A stretch of 64,000 bases of DNA from Conchocele bisecta (Eukaryota > Mollusca > Bivalvia > Lucinida > Thyasiridae), in NCBI GenBank assembly GCA_029237695.1, contig CM055271.1, positions 38,684,462 to 38,748,461 of the forward strand. The letters run 5' to 3'. The notes beneath the pieces were generated by a model that did not search any database, was not told the DNA's origin, and saw only the letters and a list, made by a program, of their open reading frames with translations. Positions 49,248 through 60,495 of this stretch are shown here, in pieces. A program made the position numbers and the translations under genes. Position 1 is the first letter of the stretch, and each line of letters begins with the position of its first letter.

Positions 49248-50082
49248 CTGGTGAAACAAATGAGGAAGCCATTAAATATCCACACATCCAAAAACGTTAA
49301 CAATGGCTATGCGAGGAAAACAGTTAAACCCTTTCAACCCAGAGTAACTAAATGGGACTGATCCATTATCATTTTCTGACCAATACATTCGTCAGAAAAT
49401 GATTTTCAGACCAGGCCATTTATAACAAGAGCATCGCAAGCCGATGCAAACGCTCGTCTCTTTTGTCGAATGATGATGTGGGACAAGTAGGTCAAGCGAA
49501 TGTTACGGTGGGTAGAAGTATGTGTGATGCATGATGGATATAATATTTGGTTGACATATCTAGGCCCAGTGCCTATTTAGAAACCAACTCGATCACAACG
49601 TCTAACCAGGATATCCAAGTAATTTTAGCATGAAATGTAGTCATTGTAGGTGACATGCATGCCTGGTTGGGCCCCTACCTGCCGCTTTGTCGGAGAATTT
49701 CCCAAATGTCAAGTTTTCGCGACGGACAGACGGGAAGGACGGACGGACAAGGGTAATCCTAGATACCCCCTCCACTATCATGGTGGGGCATAACAGCACA
49801 TATACGCAATGAAAAAAATCATCTTTATTGTGACGACAAACACCACATTTTCACCAGTTCCAAGTGCGTACAATATCTAATTTATTCACCAATCATTTTG
49901 AAATACTGGATTTATTTTCTCTAGGTTTGTAAATCCGATAAATTCATTCTCTGAACTATTTTTCTTTATCGGAGTTATTAACGTAACGGGATATAAATCC
50001 GGTATTTCGAACCGATAGGTGAATAAACTATAGTTAATGCATGCAAAGTTACATTGCATGCATTATCATTATAATAACTTAC
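49248..50082 (-). other. Probable intron of the host gene, with hairpin element H7 inside
   Basis: This 835-bp stretch lies between the two predicted exons. It contains a GGACGGACAAGG run and terminal hairpin at 49763-49792 (ATACCCCCTCCAC/GGTGGGGCAT), a minus-oriented hairpin element. The remainder is AT-rich and featureless. Confidence 0.45.
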
Positions 50083-50147
50083 CTGCTCATTAGTTTTCTT
50101 ACGTTGTCCTTCGAGTCTATCCCACCAATGTTTGACAGTTGTTGAAT
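50083..50147 (-). CDS. Probable host exon, DUF4806-like domain (part 1)
   Basis: A 65-nt segment has an acceptor (TTTATATACATTCAG) and donor (AGCAG|GTAAGT) on the minus strand. In phase with the next exon it reads IQQLSNIGGIDSKDNVRKLM. The L-x-x-I/L-GG-x-x-x-K-D-x-V-R start is what I expect at the beginning of a DUF4806 domain. This is an inference from pattern memory. Confidence 0.5.
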
Positions 50148-50754
50148 CTGAATGTATATAAAACAAGTATGTATATCAACATATTTTTTGAGTGACCCAC
50201 TTGTATAGCACATGTAACAGATTAGTAAATGTAATCCTCAAGGTGAGATTAACCACGGGAGCGATAATTTAGTAAAACGCGTGTCAAAGTGGCGACAACA
50301 GTCAGTGCAACAGTGTAACTTCGTCTTATGCTTTAAGCAAGCAGGCATGAATAAAAGTAATGAACATTGGTTTGTGGGATATCATGTACAACTATTATAT
50401 GTATTCATGGCATTTGCTTACAAGTGCAAAATAGCAGACATATATCTATATGTCAACAGAAGCTAATAAACAAGAGTGCTAAGGTCACAAAATATATTCG
50501 AATATATATATGGTTTATTTGGCCAGTTGAGGTGTTTACAGGAAAATAATGCGAGAGTGATTTGGTTGGTTCTTTTGCTAATAACGACGAGTGAGTGGAG
50601 CAAACTTAAACAATTTTGTATGGTTGCCATGGTAAGCAAGTCAAAATAAAAATATTTTTAGTTTTTTTTTGTTTCGTTAAAAATTTCCCATCAATTTCAA
50701 AAATGTAAATAAACACACACATATACGGGACATGAGAGATGACATGACAGCAAG

Positions 50755-51262
50755 GTCAGTGTCAAGGAAGCACTCATTCTAAGAGAAAAGTTCTTCAATT
50801 CAGCGTAAAGATATTGCTTAAAGTAAGCACTCTTTCTGAGGGAAAAGTACTTCCATCCAGCGTAAATATATTGCTTAAAGTAAGCACTCTTTCTGAGACA
50901 AAAGTACTTCAATCCAGCGAAAAGATATTGCTTAAGCAAGCACTCTTTCTGAGATACAAGTACTTCAATCCAGCGTAAAGATATTGCTTAAAGCAAGCAC
51001 TCTTTCTAAGATACAAGTACTTCAATCCAGTGTAAAGATATTGCTTAAAGCAAGCACTTTTTCTGAGATAAAAGTTCTTCAACCCAGCGTAAAGATATTG
51101 CTTAAAGCAAGCACTCTTTCTAAGAAAAAAGTACTTCAATCCAGCGTAAAGATATTGCTTAAAGCAAGCACTCTTTCTGAGATAAAAGTTCTTCAATTCA
51201 GCGTAAAGATATTGCTTAAAGCAAGCACGCTTTCTGAGATAAAGGTTCTTCAATCCAGCTCA
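50755..51262. repeat. 57-bp tandem repeat, about nine units
   Basis: The unit starts GTAAAGATATTGCTTAAAGC, continues with AAGCACTCTTTCTGAGATAA and ends AAGTACTTCAATCCAGC, with substitutions among copies. Fifty-seven is divisible by three, so frames stay open on both strands across the array (plus: LLKASTLSEIKVLQSSVKI; minus: LRKSACFKQYLYAGLKYFY). I treat these as by-products, not genes. Confidence 0.9.
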
Positions 51263-51289
51263 TGTAGTTAAAATGCCCTGATGGATGGG

Positions 51290-51585
51290 TGTCTTCCCTT
51301 GGTGGATATCAAAGGTCAATGGTGTTGGGCACAGTAGATGCTGGGCAAATTCAGTGGTGGTAGGCAAAATAATTGATGGCGAGCTCAGTCGGTGGTGGGC
51401 ACAATATATGGTGGGTAAAGTCATTGGTGGTGGGCAGAGTCGATGGTGACGACAGTAGGTGGTGGGCAGTCAGTGGTGTGAGCAGAGTAGGTGGTGGGCA
51501 ACGTCGTTGGTGGGCAAAGTCATTGGTGGTGGGCACAGTAGGTGGTGGGCAGTCAGTGGTATTTGAGTTATGGTAAACAAGAAAT
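51290..51585. repeat. GGTGGTGGGCA minisatellite
   Basis: Degenerate units around AGTAGGTGGTGGGCA / GTCATTGGTGGTGGGCA, 15-25 bp each. The plus strand is nearly C-free. Confidence 0.85.
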
Positions 51586-51967
51586 TGGACCGAAAAAGTG
51601 AACAAAGGGCGACAACTCCGAAATCAGTGACGCGAGGGTTGTCGTTATTGTGCGTGACACACCTTTGACCCGTTATTTATGCATAGGTGGTTTCGTTAAA
51701 ATATTCCATACAGTTTCCGAGTTATGCTCCGAACACGAAATTGGACCGAAAAACGAACAAAGGGCAATAACTCAGAAATCAGCGATGCGAGGGTCGTCGT
51801 TCTTGTGCGTGACACACCTTTGAGCGGTTATCTATGGGTGAAGTTTCGTTAAAATATTCCATACAGGTTTCGAGCTATGCTCCAGACACGAAATGGCTGC
51901 GGCAGTGGACGCCGCGGCGTGACAACGTCAAATCCATAGTATCCCCCGACTTTCGTCTGGGGGATAC
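51560..51967 (-). mobile_element. Hairpin element H8 (minus), two ~168-bp units
   Basis: The units share AAATTGGACCGAAAAA, GGCGACAACTC or GGCAATAACTC, GTGCGTGACACACCTTTGA and TTTCGTTAAAATATTCCATA. The terminal hairpin is at 51939-51967 (GTATCCCCCGAC, TTTC, GTCTGGGGGATAC). Confidence 0.75.
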
Positions 51968-52984
51968 AATAACAGACTAGGGTATCTGATTGTAATCTGC
52001 ATTTGATATTAAAATATTAAGGCAATTTTCCAGTGGGACAGATAGCATGCGTTTATGCGTATATTACGCATGAAAATATTGAAATACGGACGCAAAATAA
52101 TATTCATGCATCACCAAAACGCATAAAAAATCACATTTACGCATCACCGCTGATTTTTCTGCGTACACCTTTATCTTTTTTATGTTCTTTATAGATGTTA
52201 TTTTGATGGTTCAAAATTCACATTTTCATTATAGAACTTTCATTTTTTTGTATCTTACTAACCCTTTCAACACTACAGACAGACCGTTATAGCTGTGTTC
52301 ACAGTGTAGATCCAGATGAGCCGACTCTGCACTGTTTGTGACATATTGTTTTCAGATTTGTTTTCATATTTTTGAAAAACGCCCATATTCTTATGAATGG
52401 ACATACTTGTCTCAAAATGAACATACAATGTATACTCAACAAAAATGAAAACTTTACACTTTTTAAATTACAATAATTTGCAAGCGTGTAGTTATCATAG
52501 CGTAAAATATTTGTATACATAATTGGTATTCATGTCTCCATCGGATAGCATGGTTTAATCTCCAAAACGTCATTTCAAAAAGTGTACATGTGAAATGTGG
52601 ATATGAAGCATCTGCGCATGCGCAGTATATGTGCGTATGACACAGTTTTTCAATGAACATCCTGTCTTTTACAAACCTTCACAATGGACGAAAATGACAT
52701 ACAGAACCAGGTTTTGTCAATTTCACACAACTTGTGGCCCTCTAAAGTCCAGCAATATGACGTCACTATGAATCAACGTGTGAAATGACGTTTGTACGAC
52801 ATCGACAGTTGAAACACGACTCGAGATATGTCTTGGCAAACAACCATGACTCGTAGTCTGTACATCAATACTTGTAAAGCTTTTAATTTGACAAGTTGGT
52901 CATTGGAGAGATAAAACGACCATTGAGTGGTACGTCGACGTCATTTTTTGTGTATTCCGTTTTTACCACCATTCGGTATATCGT
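51968..52984. other. Non-coding region without a recognised gene
   Basis: It contains ACGCAT-rich low-complexity sequence (52040-52150), a palindromic-family fragment at 52303-52345, and ATACTCAACAAAAATGAAAA at 52433-52452, which resembles a Tc1/mariner-type terminus; a matching inverted end was not found. Confidence 0.5.
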
Positions 52985-54890
52985 TGGTCTTTGGTTAAGG
53001 TTTTTAGTCAAGCTTGTAGATGGAATACTCCTGGCCCTACACCAACCATACCTGGACAACATTATCTCCTAGTGATGTACATCAACAACCCCTGACCTAT
53101 ATTTGACTGACCTACATTTAACCTTGAATTACTTAGTTAATTCCCATTGGTTAAGGTTTTTAGTCAACCTTGGTTAAGGTTTTTAGTCAAGCTTTCTACA
53201 TGGAATACTATTGTGCATACAGACACCATACTTGGACAACCTTTTCTCATAGTGATGTACATCAATAACCCCTGATCTATATTTGACCTTGACCTACATT
53301 TCCTCTTGAATTACTTAGTTAATTCCCCTTGGTTAAGGTTTTTAGTCAACCTTGTAGATGGAATACTCCTGGCCCTACACCAACCATACTTGGACAACTT
53401 TATCTCCTAGTGATGTACATCAACAACCCCTGACCTATATTTGACCTTGACCTACATTTAACCTTGAATTACCTAGTTAATTCCCCTTGGTTAAGGTTTT
53501 TAGTCAACCTTGGTTAAGGTTTTTATTCAAGCTTGTACATGGAATACTATTGTACATACAGACATCATACTTGGACAACCTTTTCTCATAGGGATGTACA
53601 TCAATAACCCCTTATATATATTTGACCTTGACCTACATTTCCTCGCCAATTACTTAATTCTCCTTGGTTAAGGTTTTTAGTCAAGCTTGTATATGGAATA
53701 CTCCTGGCCCTACACCCACCATACTTGGACAACTTCATCTCCTAGGGATCTACATCAATAACCCTTGATCTATATTTGACCTTGACCTACATTTGACCTT
53801 GACCTACATTTGCTCTTGAATTACGTAGTTAATTCTCTTTGGTTAAGGTTTTTAGTCAAGCTTGTAGATGGAATACTCCTGGCCCTACACCAACCATACT
53901 TGGACAAATTTATCTCCTAGTGATATACATCAACAACCCCTGACCTATATTTGACTTTGACCTACATTTAACCTTGAATTACTTAGTTAATTCTGCTTGG
54001 TTAAGGTTTTTAGTCAACCTTGGTTAAGGTTTTTAGTCAAGCTTTCTACATGGAATACTATTGTGCATACATACACCATACTTGGACAACCTTTTCTCAT
54101 ATCGATGTACATCAATAACCCCTGATCTATATTTTACCTTGACCTACATTTCGTCTTGAATTACTTAGTTAATTCCCCTTGGTTAAGGTTTTTAATTAAC
54201 CTTGGTTAATGTTTTTAGTCAAGCCTGTATATGCAATACTACTGGCCCTACACCCACCATACTTGGACAACTTCATCTCCTAGTGATGTACATCAACAAC
54301 CCCTGATATATATTTCACCTTGACCTATATTTCCTCTTCAATTACTTACTTAAGTCACCTTGGTTAAGGTTTTTAGTCAACCTTGGTTAAGGTTTTAGTC
54401 AAGCTTGTATATGGAATACTATTGTGCATACAGCCACCATACTTGGATAACTTTTTCTCATAGGGATGTACATCAATAACCCCTGACCTATATTTTACCT
54501 TCACCTACATTTAACCTTGAATTACTTGGTTAATGTTTATAGTCAAGCTTGTATATGGAATACTCCTGGGCCTACATCAACCATACTTGGACAACTTCAT
54601 CTCCTTGTGATGTACATCAATAATCCCTTACCTATATTTGACGTTGACCTACTTTTATCCTTGGACTACTTACTTATTTCCCCTTGGTTAAGGTTTTTAG
54701 TCAAGCTTGTATATGGAATACTCCTGGGCCTACAGCAACCATACTTAGAAAACTTCATCTCCTAGTGATGCATATCAATAACCCCTGACCTATATCTGTC
54801 ATTGACCTACATTTAACCTTGAATTACTTACTTAATTTCCCTTGGTTAAGTTTTTTAGTCAACCTTGGTTAAGGTTTTTATGCAGGCCGC
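52985..54890 (+). repeat. Satellite, about ten units of ~180 bp with alternating types
   Basis: Every unit has CTTGGTTAAGGTTTTTAGTC, ATGGAATACT, CCATACTTGGACAA, GATGTACATCAA-AACCCCT and TATATTTGACCTTGACCTAC. Two variants alternate, one with CTCCTGGCCCTACACCAACC and one with CTATTGTGCATACAGACACC, so the array has higher-order structure. Confidence 0.9.
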
Positions 54891-55123
54891 AGCCACTTTG
54901 ATTGTCAAGCTATGTGTACATCGACAACCCTCGTAGTCGAGCTATGCTGTTTTCCTACAGCTCTTGTTTTGTAAGGCAAATGCGTTAAAGTTATTGTTTT
55001 TTCACAATATGTCTTTAACCACTTGCCAGACTTTGATAATATTTCACATCAGTGTTTGTCTAGGGATGATGCTTCATTACGCACACCCCCACATCCAAAT
55101 TCTCAAGGTCAAGGTCATTTATT

Positions 55124-55467
55124 ATGCCACCGGGTTTCGAAAAAACGGGTGGCATATAGTGTTTGGACCGTCCGTCTGTCCGGGCCAACGTCCGTGGGTT
55201 CGAGAGCTTAGGGGCGTGGTTAGGAACAAAAGATTCCTTTGTAATATTCCGTAAGCTCATAAACTCTATTGTTGTTTAGGTGCTTTTTCTTTGTTCTTCA
55301 ATCAATGGAAATATCCCATAAACCCAAAATGTTGGAACGTCCGTCTGTCCGTCCATCCGTCTGTCAGTCCGTCCGTCCGTCCGTCCGTCACACTTTTCGG
55401 TTAACCACTGTCACAGTTTCTCAAATATGCTGCAGGTGGCATCCGCGTTCGACAGACGCATTTCTTG
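55124..55467 (+). mobile_element. Hairpin element H1 (ATGCCACCGGG family), long form
   Basis: The hairpin is ATGCCACCGGGTTTCGAAAA/AACGGGTGGCAT, then CCGTCCGTCTGTCC, ~170 bp not present in H2/H3, a second CCGTCC run, and the common end CATCCGCGTTCGACAGACGC ATTTCTTG. The satellite continues on both sides (CATTTATT / TTTACTTTTAATG). Confidence 0.85.
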
Positions 55468-55523
55468 TTTACTTTTAATGTTCACCTGTTCTGTAACAGA
55501 AATGCGTTAAAGTGATTGTTTTT

Positions 55524-55693
55524 ATGCCACCGGGTTTCGAAGAAACGGGTGGCATATAGTGTTTGGACCGTCCGTCCGTCTGTCCGTCCTGTCCGTCCGT
55601 CCGTCCGTCCGTCACACTTTTCGGTTAACCACTTTGTCACAGTTTCTCAAATATGCTGCAGGTGGCATCCGCGTTCGACAGACGCATTTCTTG
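55524..55693 (+). mobile_element. Hairpin element H2 (ATGCCACCGGG family)
   Basis: 170 bp: hairpin with GAA loop, TATAGTGTTTGGACCGTCCG, (CCGT)n run, CACACTTTTCGGTTAACCAC, CATCCGCGTTCGACAGACGC and ATTTCTTG. It sits in the T-run of the satellite word ATTGTTTTTTCACAA, leaving 5 and 3 Ts where empty copies have 6. Confidence 0.88.
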
Positions 55694-57345
55694 TTTCACA
55701 ATATCTCTTTAACCCCTTGCCAGACTTTGATAATATTTCACATCAATGTTTGTCTAGGGATGATGCTTCATTACGCACACACCCACATCCAAATTATCAA
55801 GGTCAAGGTCATTTATTTACTTTTAATGTTCACCGATTTTGTAACAGAATTGCGTTAAAGTTATTGTTTTTTCACAATATCTCTTTAACCCCTTGCCAGA
55901 CTTTCATAATATTTCACATCAATGTTTGTCTAGGGATGATGCTTCATTACGCACACCCCCACATCAAAATTATGAAGGTCAAGGTCATTCATTTACTTGT
56001 AATGTTCATCGGTTTTGTAACAGAAATGTGTTAAAGTTATTGTTTTTTCACAATACCTCTTTAACCCCTTGCCAGACTTTAATAATATTTCACATCAATG
56101 TTTGTCTACGGATGATGCTTCATTACGCACAAGGTCAAGGTCATTTATTTACTTTTAATGTTCACCGGTTTTGTATTAGAAATGCGTTAAAGTTATTGTT
56201 TTTTTCACAATATCTCTTTAACCCCGTGCCAGACTTTGATAATATTTCACATCAATGTTTGTCTAGGGATGATACTTCATTACGCACACCCCCACATCCA
56301 AATTCTCAAGGTCAAGGTCATTTATTTACTTTTAATGTTCACCTGTTTTGTAACAGAAATGCGTTAATGTTATTGTTTTTTCAGAATATCTCTTTAACCC
56401 CATCAATGTTTGTCTAGGGATGATGCTTCATTACGCACACCACCACATCCAAATTCTGAAGGTCAAGGTCATTCATTTACTTGTAATGTTCACCGGTTTT
56501 GTAACAGAAATGCGTTAAAGTTATTGTTTTTTCACAATATCTCTTTAACCCCGTGCCAGACTTTGATAATATTTCACATCAATGTTTGTCTAGGGATGAT
56601 GCTTCATTACGCACACCCCCACATCCAAATTCTCAAGGTCAAGGTCATTTATTTACTTTTAATGTTCACCTGTTTTGTAACAGAAATGCGTTAATGTTAT
56701 TGTTTTTTCAGAATATCTCTTTAACCCCATCAATGTTTGTCTAGGGATGATGCTTCATTACGCACACCACCACATCCAAATTCTGAAGGTCAAGGTCATT
56801 CATTTACTTGTAATGTTCACCGGTTTTGTAACAGAAATGCGTTAAAGTTATTGTTTTTTCACAATATCTCTTTAACCCCGTGCCAGACTTTAATAATATT
56901 TCACATCAATGTTTGTCTAGGGATGATGCTTCATTACGCACAAGGTCAAGGTCATTTATTTACTTTTAATGTTCACCGGTTTTGTAGCAGAAATGCGTTA
57001 AAGTTATTGTTTTTTCACAATATCTCTTTAACCCCTTGCCACACTTTGATAATATTTCACATCATTGTTTGTCTAGGGATGATGCTTCATTACGCACACC
57101 ACCACATCCAAATTATCAAGGTCATTCATTTACTTGTAATGTTCATCGGTTTTGTAACAGAAATGCGTTAAAGTTATTGTTTTTTCACAATATCTCTTTA
57201 ACCCCTTGCCACACTTTGATAATATTTCACATCAATGTTTGTCTATGGATGGATGGTGCTTTATTACGCACACCCCCACATCCAAATTATCAAGGTCAAG
57301 GTCATTTATTTACTTGTAATGTTCACGGTCAAATGCCTCGGCAGG

Positions 57346-58137
57346 CGCGACACCGCTTCCGTGGCGGAATTCTTGTTTATATAATGGTGATTAAAGGCCT
57401 TGAAAGTCGTGTAAGACTGAATTAACGGGGTTGAATCCCGCATGTTACCTGCATAGATGGTGGGGGACCGCAGAAATCATAAATAAATATTCACATAAAA
57501 CTATGTTCATCCATGGCATTAGAATATCTTGACCACACTACTGTTTGTTTCAAGTTTTTGTGCCGACGTCGTTATGGCCATTAAACATATTAAACCTGAA
57601 ATATATCCAATATGTTTTCGTTTTTCATATATGATAAAAAAAAAAGTCACCCTCCGAAAACAAATTATTTGATGAAATGTCTTCAATTATTGATTTTATT
57701 GCATAAAAAAGATTTTTCTTTGGGATTTTAACAAATTATTATTATTTTTTTAGAATTTGTCGACCGACTTTCAAAATCTAACTTCTTTTCTTCGTTAGAT
57801 CATTTCCAAGCTATCTAGCCATGTTTTGTGGTCACCCGTGGTCAATTTCCAAACGTTTTCGTTTTTCGACTGTTCTCCTCATCCTCCAGCTCCCTTTCTC
57901 CCATGTTACGTTCCCCCACCCCCCTCCCTCCAAAAAAACAACAACAATATTGAACGGAATTTAATAAAATAAAATAAATTAAGGTGGTGACTATTTGTAT
58001 TATTTATGAAAAAGATTGAATTTTTATTACTTTTAATATGTTTAATACCCAAAACGATTTCGTTACAAAAACGTGAAACAGACAGTAAGTAGTCACTTAG
58101 CCCAGTGCAATAAAGTAGTATAATCATGATGCTTAAC
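57346..58137. other. Non-coding region
   Basis: A third copy of the dispersed repeat seen at 42900 and 45540 occupies 57417-57545 (GGGGTTGAATCCCGCATG). The rest is AT-rich and shows nothing recognisable. Confidence 0.5.
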
Positions 58138-58267
58138 CTCATCATATTCATCATATTCATCATATTCATCATAGTCTGGGTCATTGTCTGTGTCATCAAT
58201 TTCCGAGAACGATATGGTGTCGTCATCAGCATCATCATTACATGTAACATAGGGGACTGTTGTTTTC
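58138..58267 (-). CDS. Probable host exon encoding a very acidic segment
   Basis: On the minus strand an acceptor (TTTCCCCATTACAG... ending at 58268) and a GT donor (GATGAG|GTTAAG) bound 130 nt. The frame encodes TTVPYVTCNDDADDDTISFS followed by EIDDTDNDPDYDEYDEYDEY-type repeats from a (GATGAATAT)n tract. It could be an upstream exon of the same minus-strand gene as 49153-50147. Linkage is speculative; splice-site quality and codon bias are the only support. Confidence 0.4.
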
Positions 58268-58867
58268 TGTAATGGGGAAAAAAATGGTTGATACAAAATG
58301 CGGAGAAACGTTTATTGCATGTAATATTCAGTTAGTATTGATATTGCAATTTGTTGCAACTTGTTTTACACACAACATGTGTTTAATGCTGAATTATTGC
58401 TAATCAAATGCATCTAACATACATGTATGTAAGGGGACACAGCATTGTGGACACGTGTCCATAACAATATGTATATCAGATTACCAATGATACACGTGTG
58501 TGGCTAAATCAATCATTGTGGACCCCTGTCAATTTCCATATAACATTGTTTATAGGAAAAAATAACACATGGCCGCTGTATTATAGGGTGTCTATTAAAC
58601 GTATGTATTATATATATGCACATACATTCATACTTCAACAATTATAGTTACCACGAATGTATGGGTGGGACCCATACATCTACATCGACATGCACATTGG
58701 AATGGCATAGCCTATCATATATCTTTCTTGAATACTGTATTTAACGTCACAGTTTAACTGAGCCTGTGTTGGCATTTCAAGCCGAAATGCCAGGATTAAT
58801 ATACTCGTAGCGTAGACCATTCCCGAATCTCTTACTAATACTGTCCCTTTCATGACATGTGTTTTAA
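58268..58867. other. Non-coding region
   Basis: AT-rich sequence with no recognised gene or repeat, possibly intronic. Confidence 0.4.
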
Positions 58868-59275
58868 TAGTAAACTGAATAATATTGTAAAATGCCTGCA
58901 ACCAGGTGTTGACTGCTCTTTATATGTCGATGATTTTTATGCCACCGGGTTTCGAAGAAACGGGTGGTATATAGTGTTTGGACCGTCCGTCTGTCGTTTG
59001 TCCGTCCGTCCGTCCGTCCGTCACACTTTTCGGTTAACCAATTTGTCACAGTTTCTCAAATATGCTGCAGGTGGCATCCGCGTTCAACAGACGCATTTCT
59101 TGTTTAATATGTTACAAATCAAAGAACATGCAAACTATTGCGCGCCAATTACAACTGAGCCTCAATAGAATTAACAAGTGGGCCACAGAAAACGGCTTTA
59201 AATTTTCGAAATCTAAAACTAACTGCATGCATTTTTGCAAAAGATGCGGTCTTCACCCTGATCCCGAACTTAAAG
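58868..59275 (+). mobile_element. LINE-A fragment A6, interrupted by hairpin element H3
   Basis: 58868-58938 and 59103-59275 are contiguous in intact LINE-A copies (KLNNIVKCLQPGVDCSLYVDDF, then ICYKSKNM...). The fragment covers RT motif C and ~55 codons beyond, and is truncated on both sides. The break is exactly after GATGATTTTT. Confidence 0.88.
58939..59102 (+). mobile_element. Hairpin element H3 (ATGCCACCGGG family), inside LINE-A
   Basis: 164 bp: hairpin, GTGTTTGGACCGTCCGTC, run, CACACTTTTCGGTTAACCA, CATCCGCGTTCAACAGACGC and ATTTCTTG. It is flanked by 5 and 3 Ts, where the LINE-A empty site has 6. Confidence 0.9.
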
Positions 59276-60139
59276 GCCCAACTGGGATATAAAAGCCACC
59301 AGATGGCGCTGAGCAGGCTTTTCGATAATGTTATGCATGCTTCACTTCAGGAACACATTTTCAGATATTTTAGAAATACCACTGAACAAATAAGTACACT
59401 ATTTCACACAGACATAGATAATACAACTATGAAAGGTTTAGAAAAATTTGGATTTAAGAAAACAAAAGTAAATGTGCTTTTGAAGTAATACAATGTACTC
59501 AACTGACAACTGATTCAAACTTGCCGGGCGGAGCGTAGCTGTTACATATGTAATTCATTCATAGAGCTGAGTTCATGACCCGACATTGTAAACAACCCCA
59601 CGTGTTTAGTGATAACGCTAACAGCTATAACTGCCTGTATGGTCAACATCAGACAGTGTGCCAGCAGCACAACTTTGATTTTGGACAGTAATATCAAATT
59701 AAATGTGTGGTTGGTATGCACATAACAAGGTGAATGCAACAAAACCATGGTTTAATAGACCAGCAAGAGAAATATTTCGCCTAGAACTTGATACAGTGGC
59801 TGTGAAAATGCAGTATATATGCAGTCTGATCTGGAATTTACATGACTACATGAATTCAAGTTTGCTAGCAGTCTTATTTCCTGTATCCTAAAGCATACCA
59901 GTATGGCTATTTCAACACTGGTCTCTAATTTGCTGTCAGCATATATTATATAATTAGCTGTCAGCATATATTATATCTGCAGCAATGCAATCTAACTGGG
60001 ACGGGGTTATCTGTGGAATGACATGACACAGTTACACATTTTTATCAAATACAGACTTGTTACAAACACATATTCTTATATATTGGTTACTACATGTACT
60101 TACAAAATACATCGATAGGAACCTTGTTCAGGTCCACTG
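59276..60139. other. Non-coding or undetermined
   Basis: A 61-codon frame at 59303-59488 (LEKFGFKKTKVNVLL at its end) is the only frame of note. It has no family I recognise and no clear splice or promoter context. A tandem CAGCATATATTATAT duplication lies at 59936-59974. Confidence 0.4.
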
Positions 60140-60495
60140 ACTTCAAGACAAACGGGTGGTCCTTGGGTGAGCACGCCCAATGGGATTAATCGGCTTCTGT
60201 GGCACCCGGTGCTGGAGTCGTGACTGGAGCATATATTTTTTTATTTTTGCTTTGTTTTGTGATTATTTCATACATACGTGAGTACATTATCTTGTTCCCT
60301 TTTACATTGTGTGACCAGTCCGCGGCTCTAGTAGGTGTCACGGTTTAGTGCTACACGAGTGAGTTATTTGTCTTGCTCGAGTATATCACTATGTATCCTC
60401 GGTGTGCGGTGCGGAGACCCGCACCATTAGCACATCCCCTTGTAGGGCTCCATGGAGGGTGGGGAACATAGTGATGAATATACCGGCCTACTGAT

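Larger units (their letters stand above)
54965..57340 (+). repeat. Satellite, about twelve units of 152-178 bp, interrupted by two hairpin elements
   Basis: Core words are GTAACAGAAATGCGTTAAAG, TTTTTTCACAATATCTCTTT, CAGACTTTGATAATATTTCA, GTTTGTCTAGGGATGATGCT and CAAGGTCAAGGTCATTTATT. Units of ~178 and ~152 bp alternate, and a ~329-bp block (56300-56628) repeats almost exactly at 56629-56958. It ends near 57340 with a GGTCAAATGCCTCGGC...GGCGGAATTCTTGTTT word like the 3' end of hairpin elements. Confidence 0.9.

Noticed and set aside
52433..52452. Tc1/mariner terminus
   Set aside because: The motif resembles a known terminus, but no inverted partner or transposase was found nearby; kept only as a note in the region entry.
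55893..57171. Long plus-strand reading frames with repeated IIFHINVCLGMMLHYAHPH-like segments
   Set aside because: They follow the satellite units exactly, switch frame with unit length and have no start, promoter or family; they are by-products of the array.
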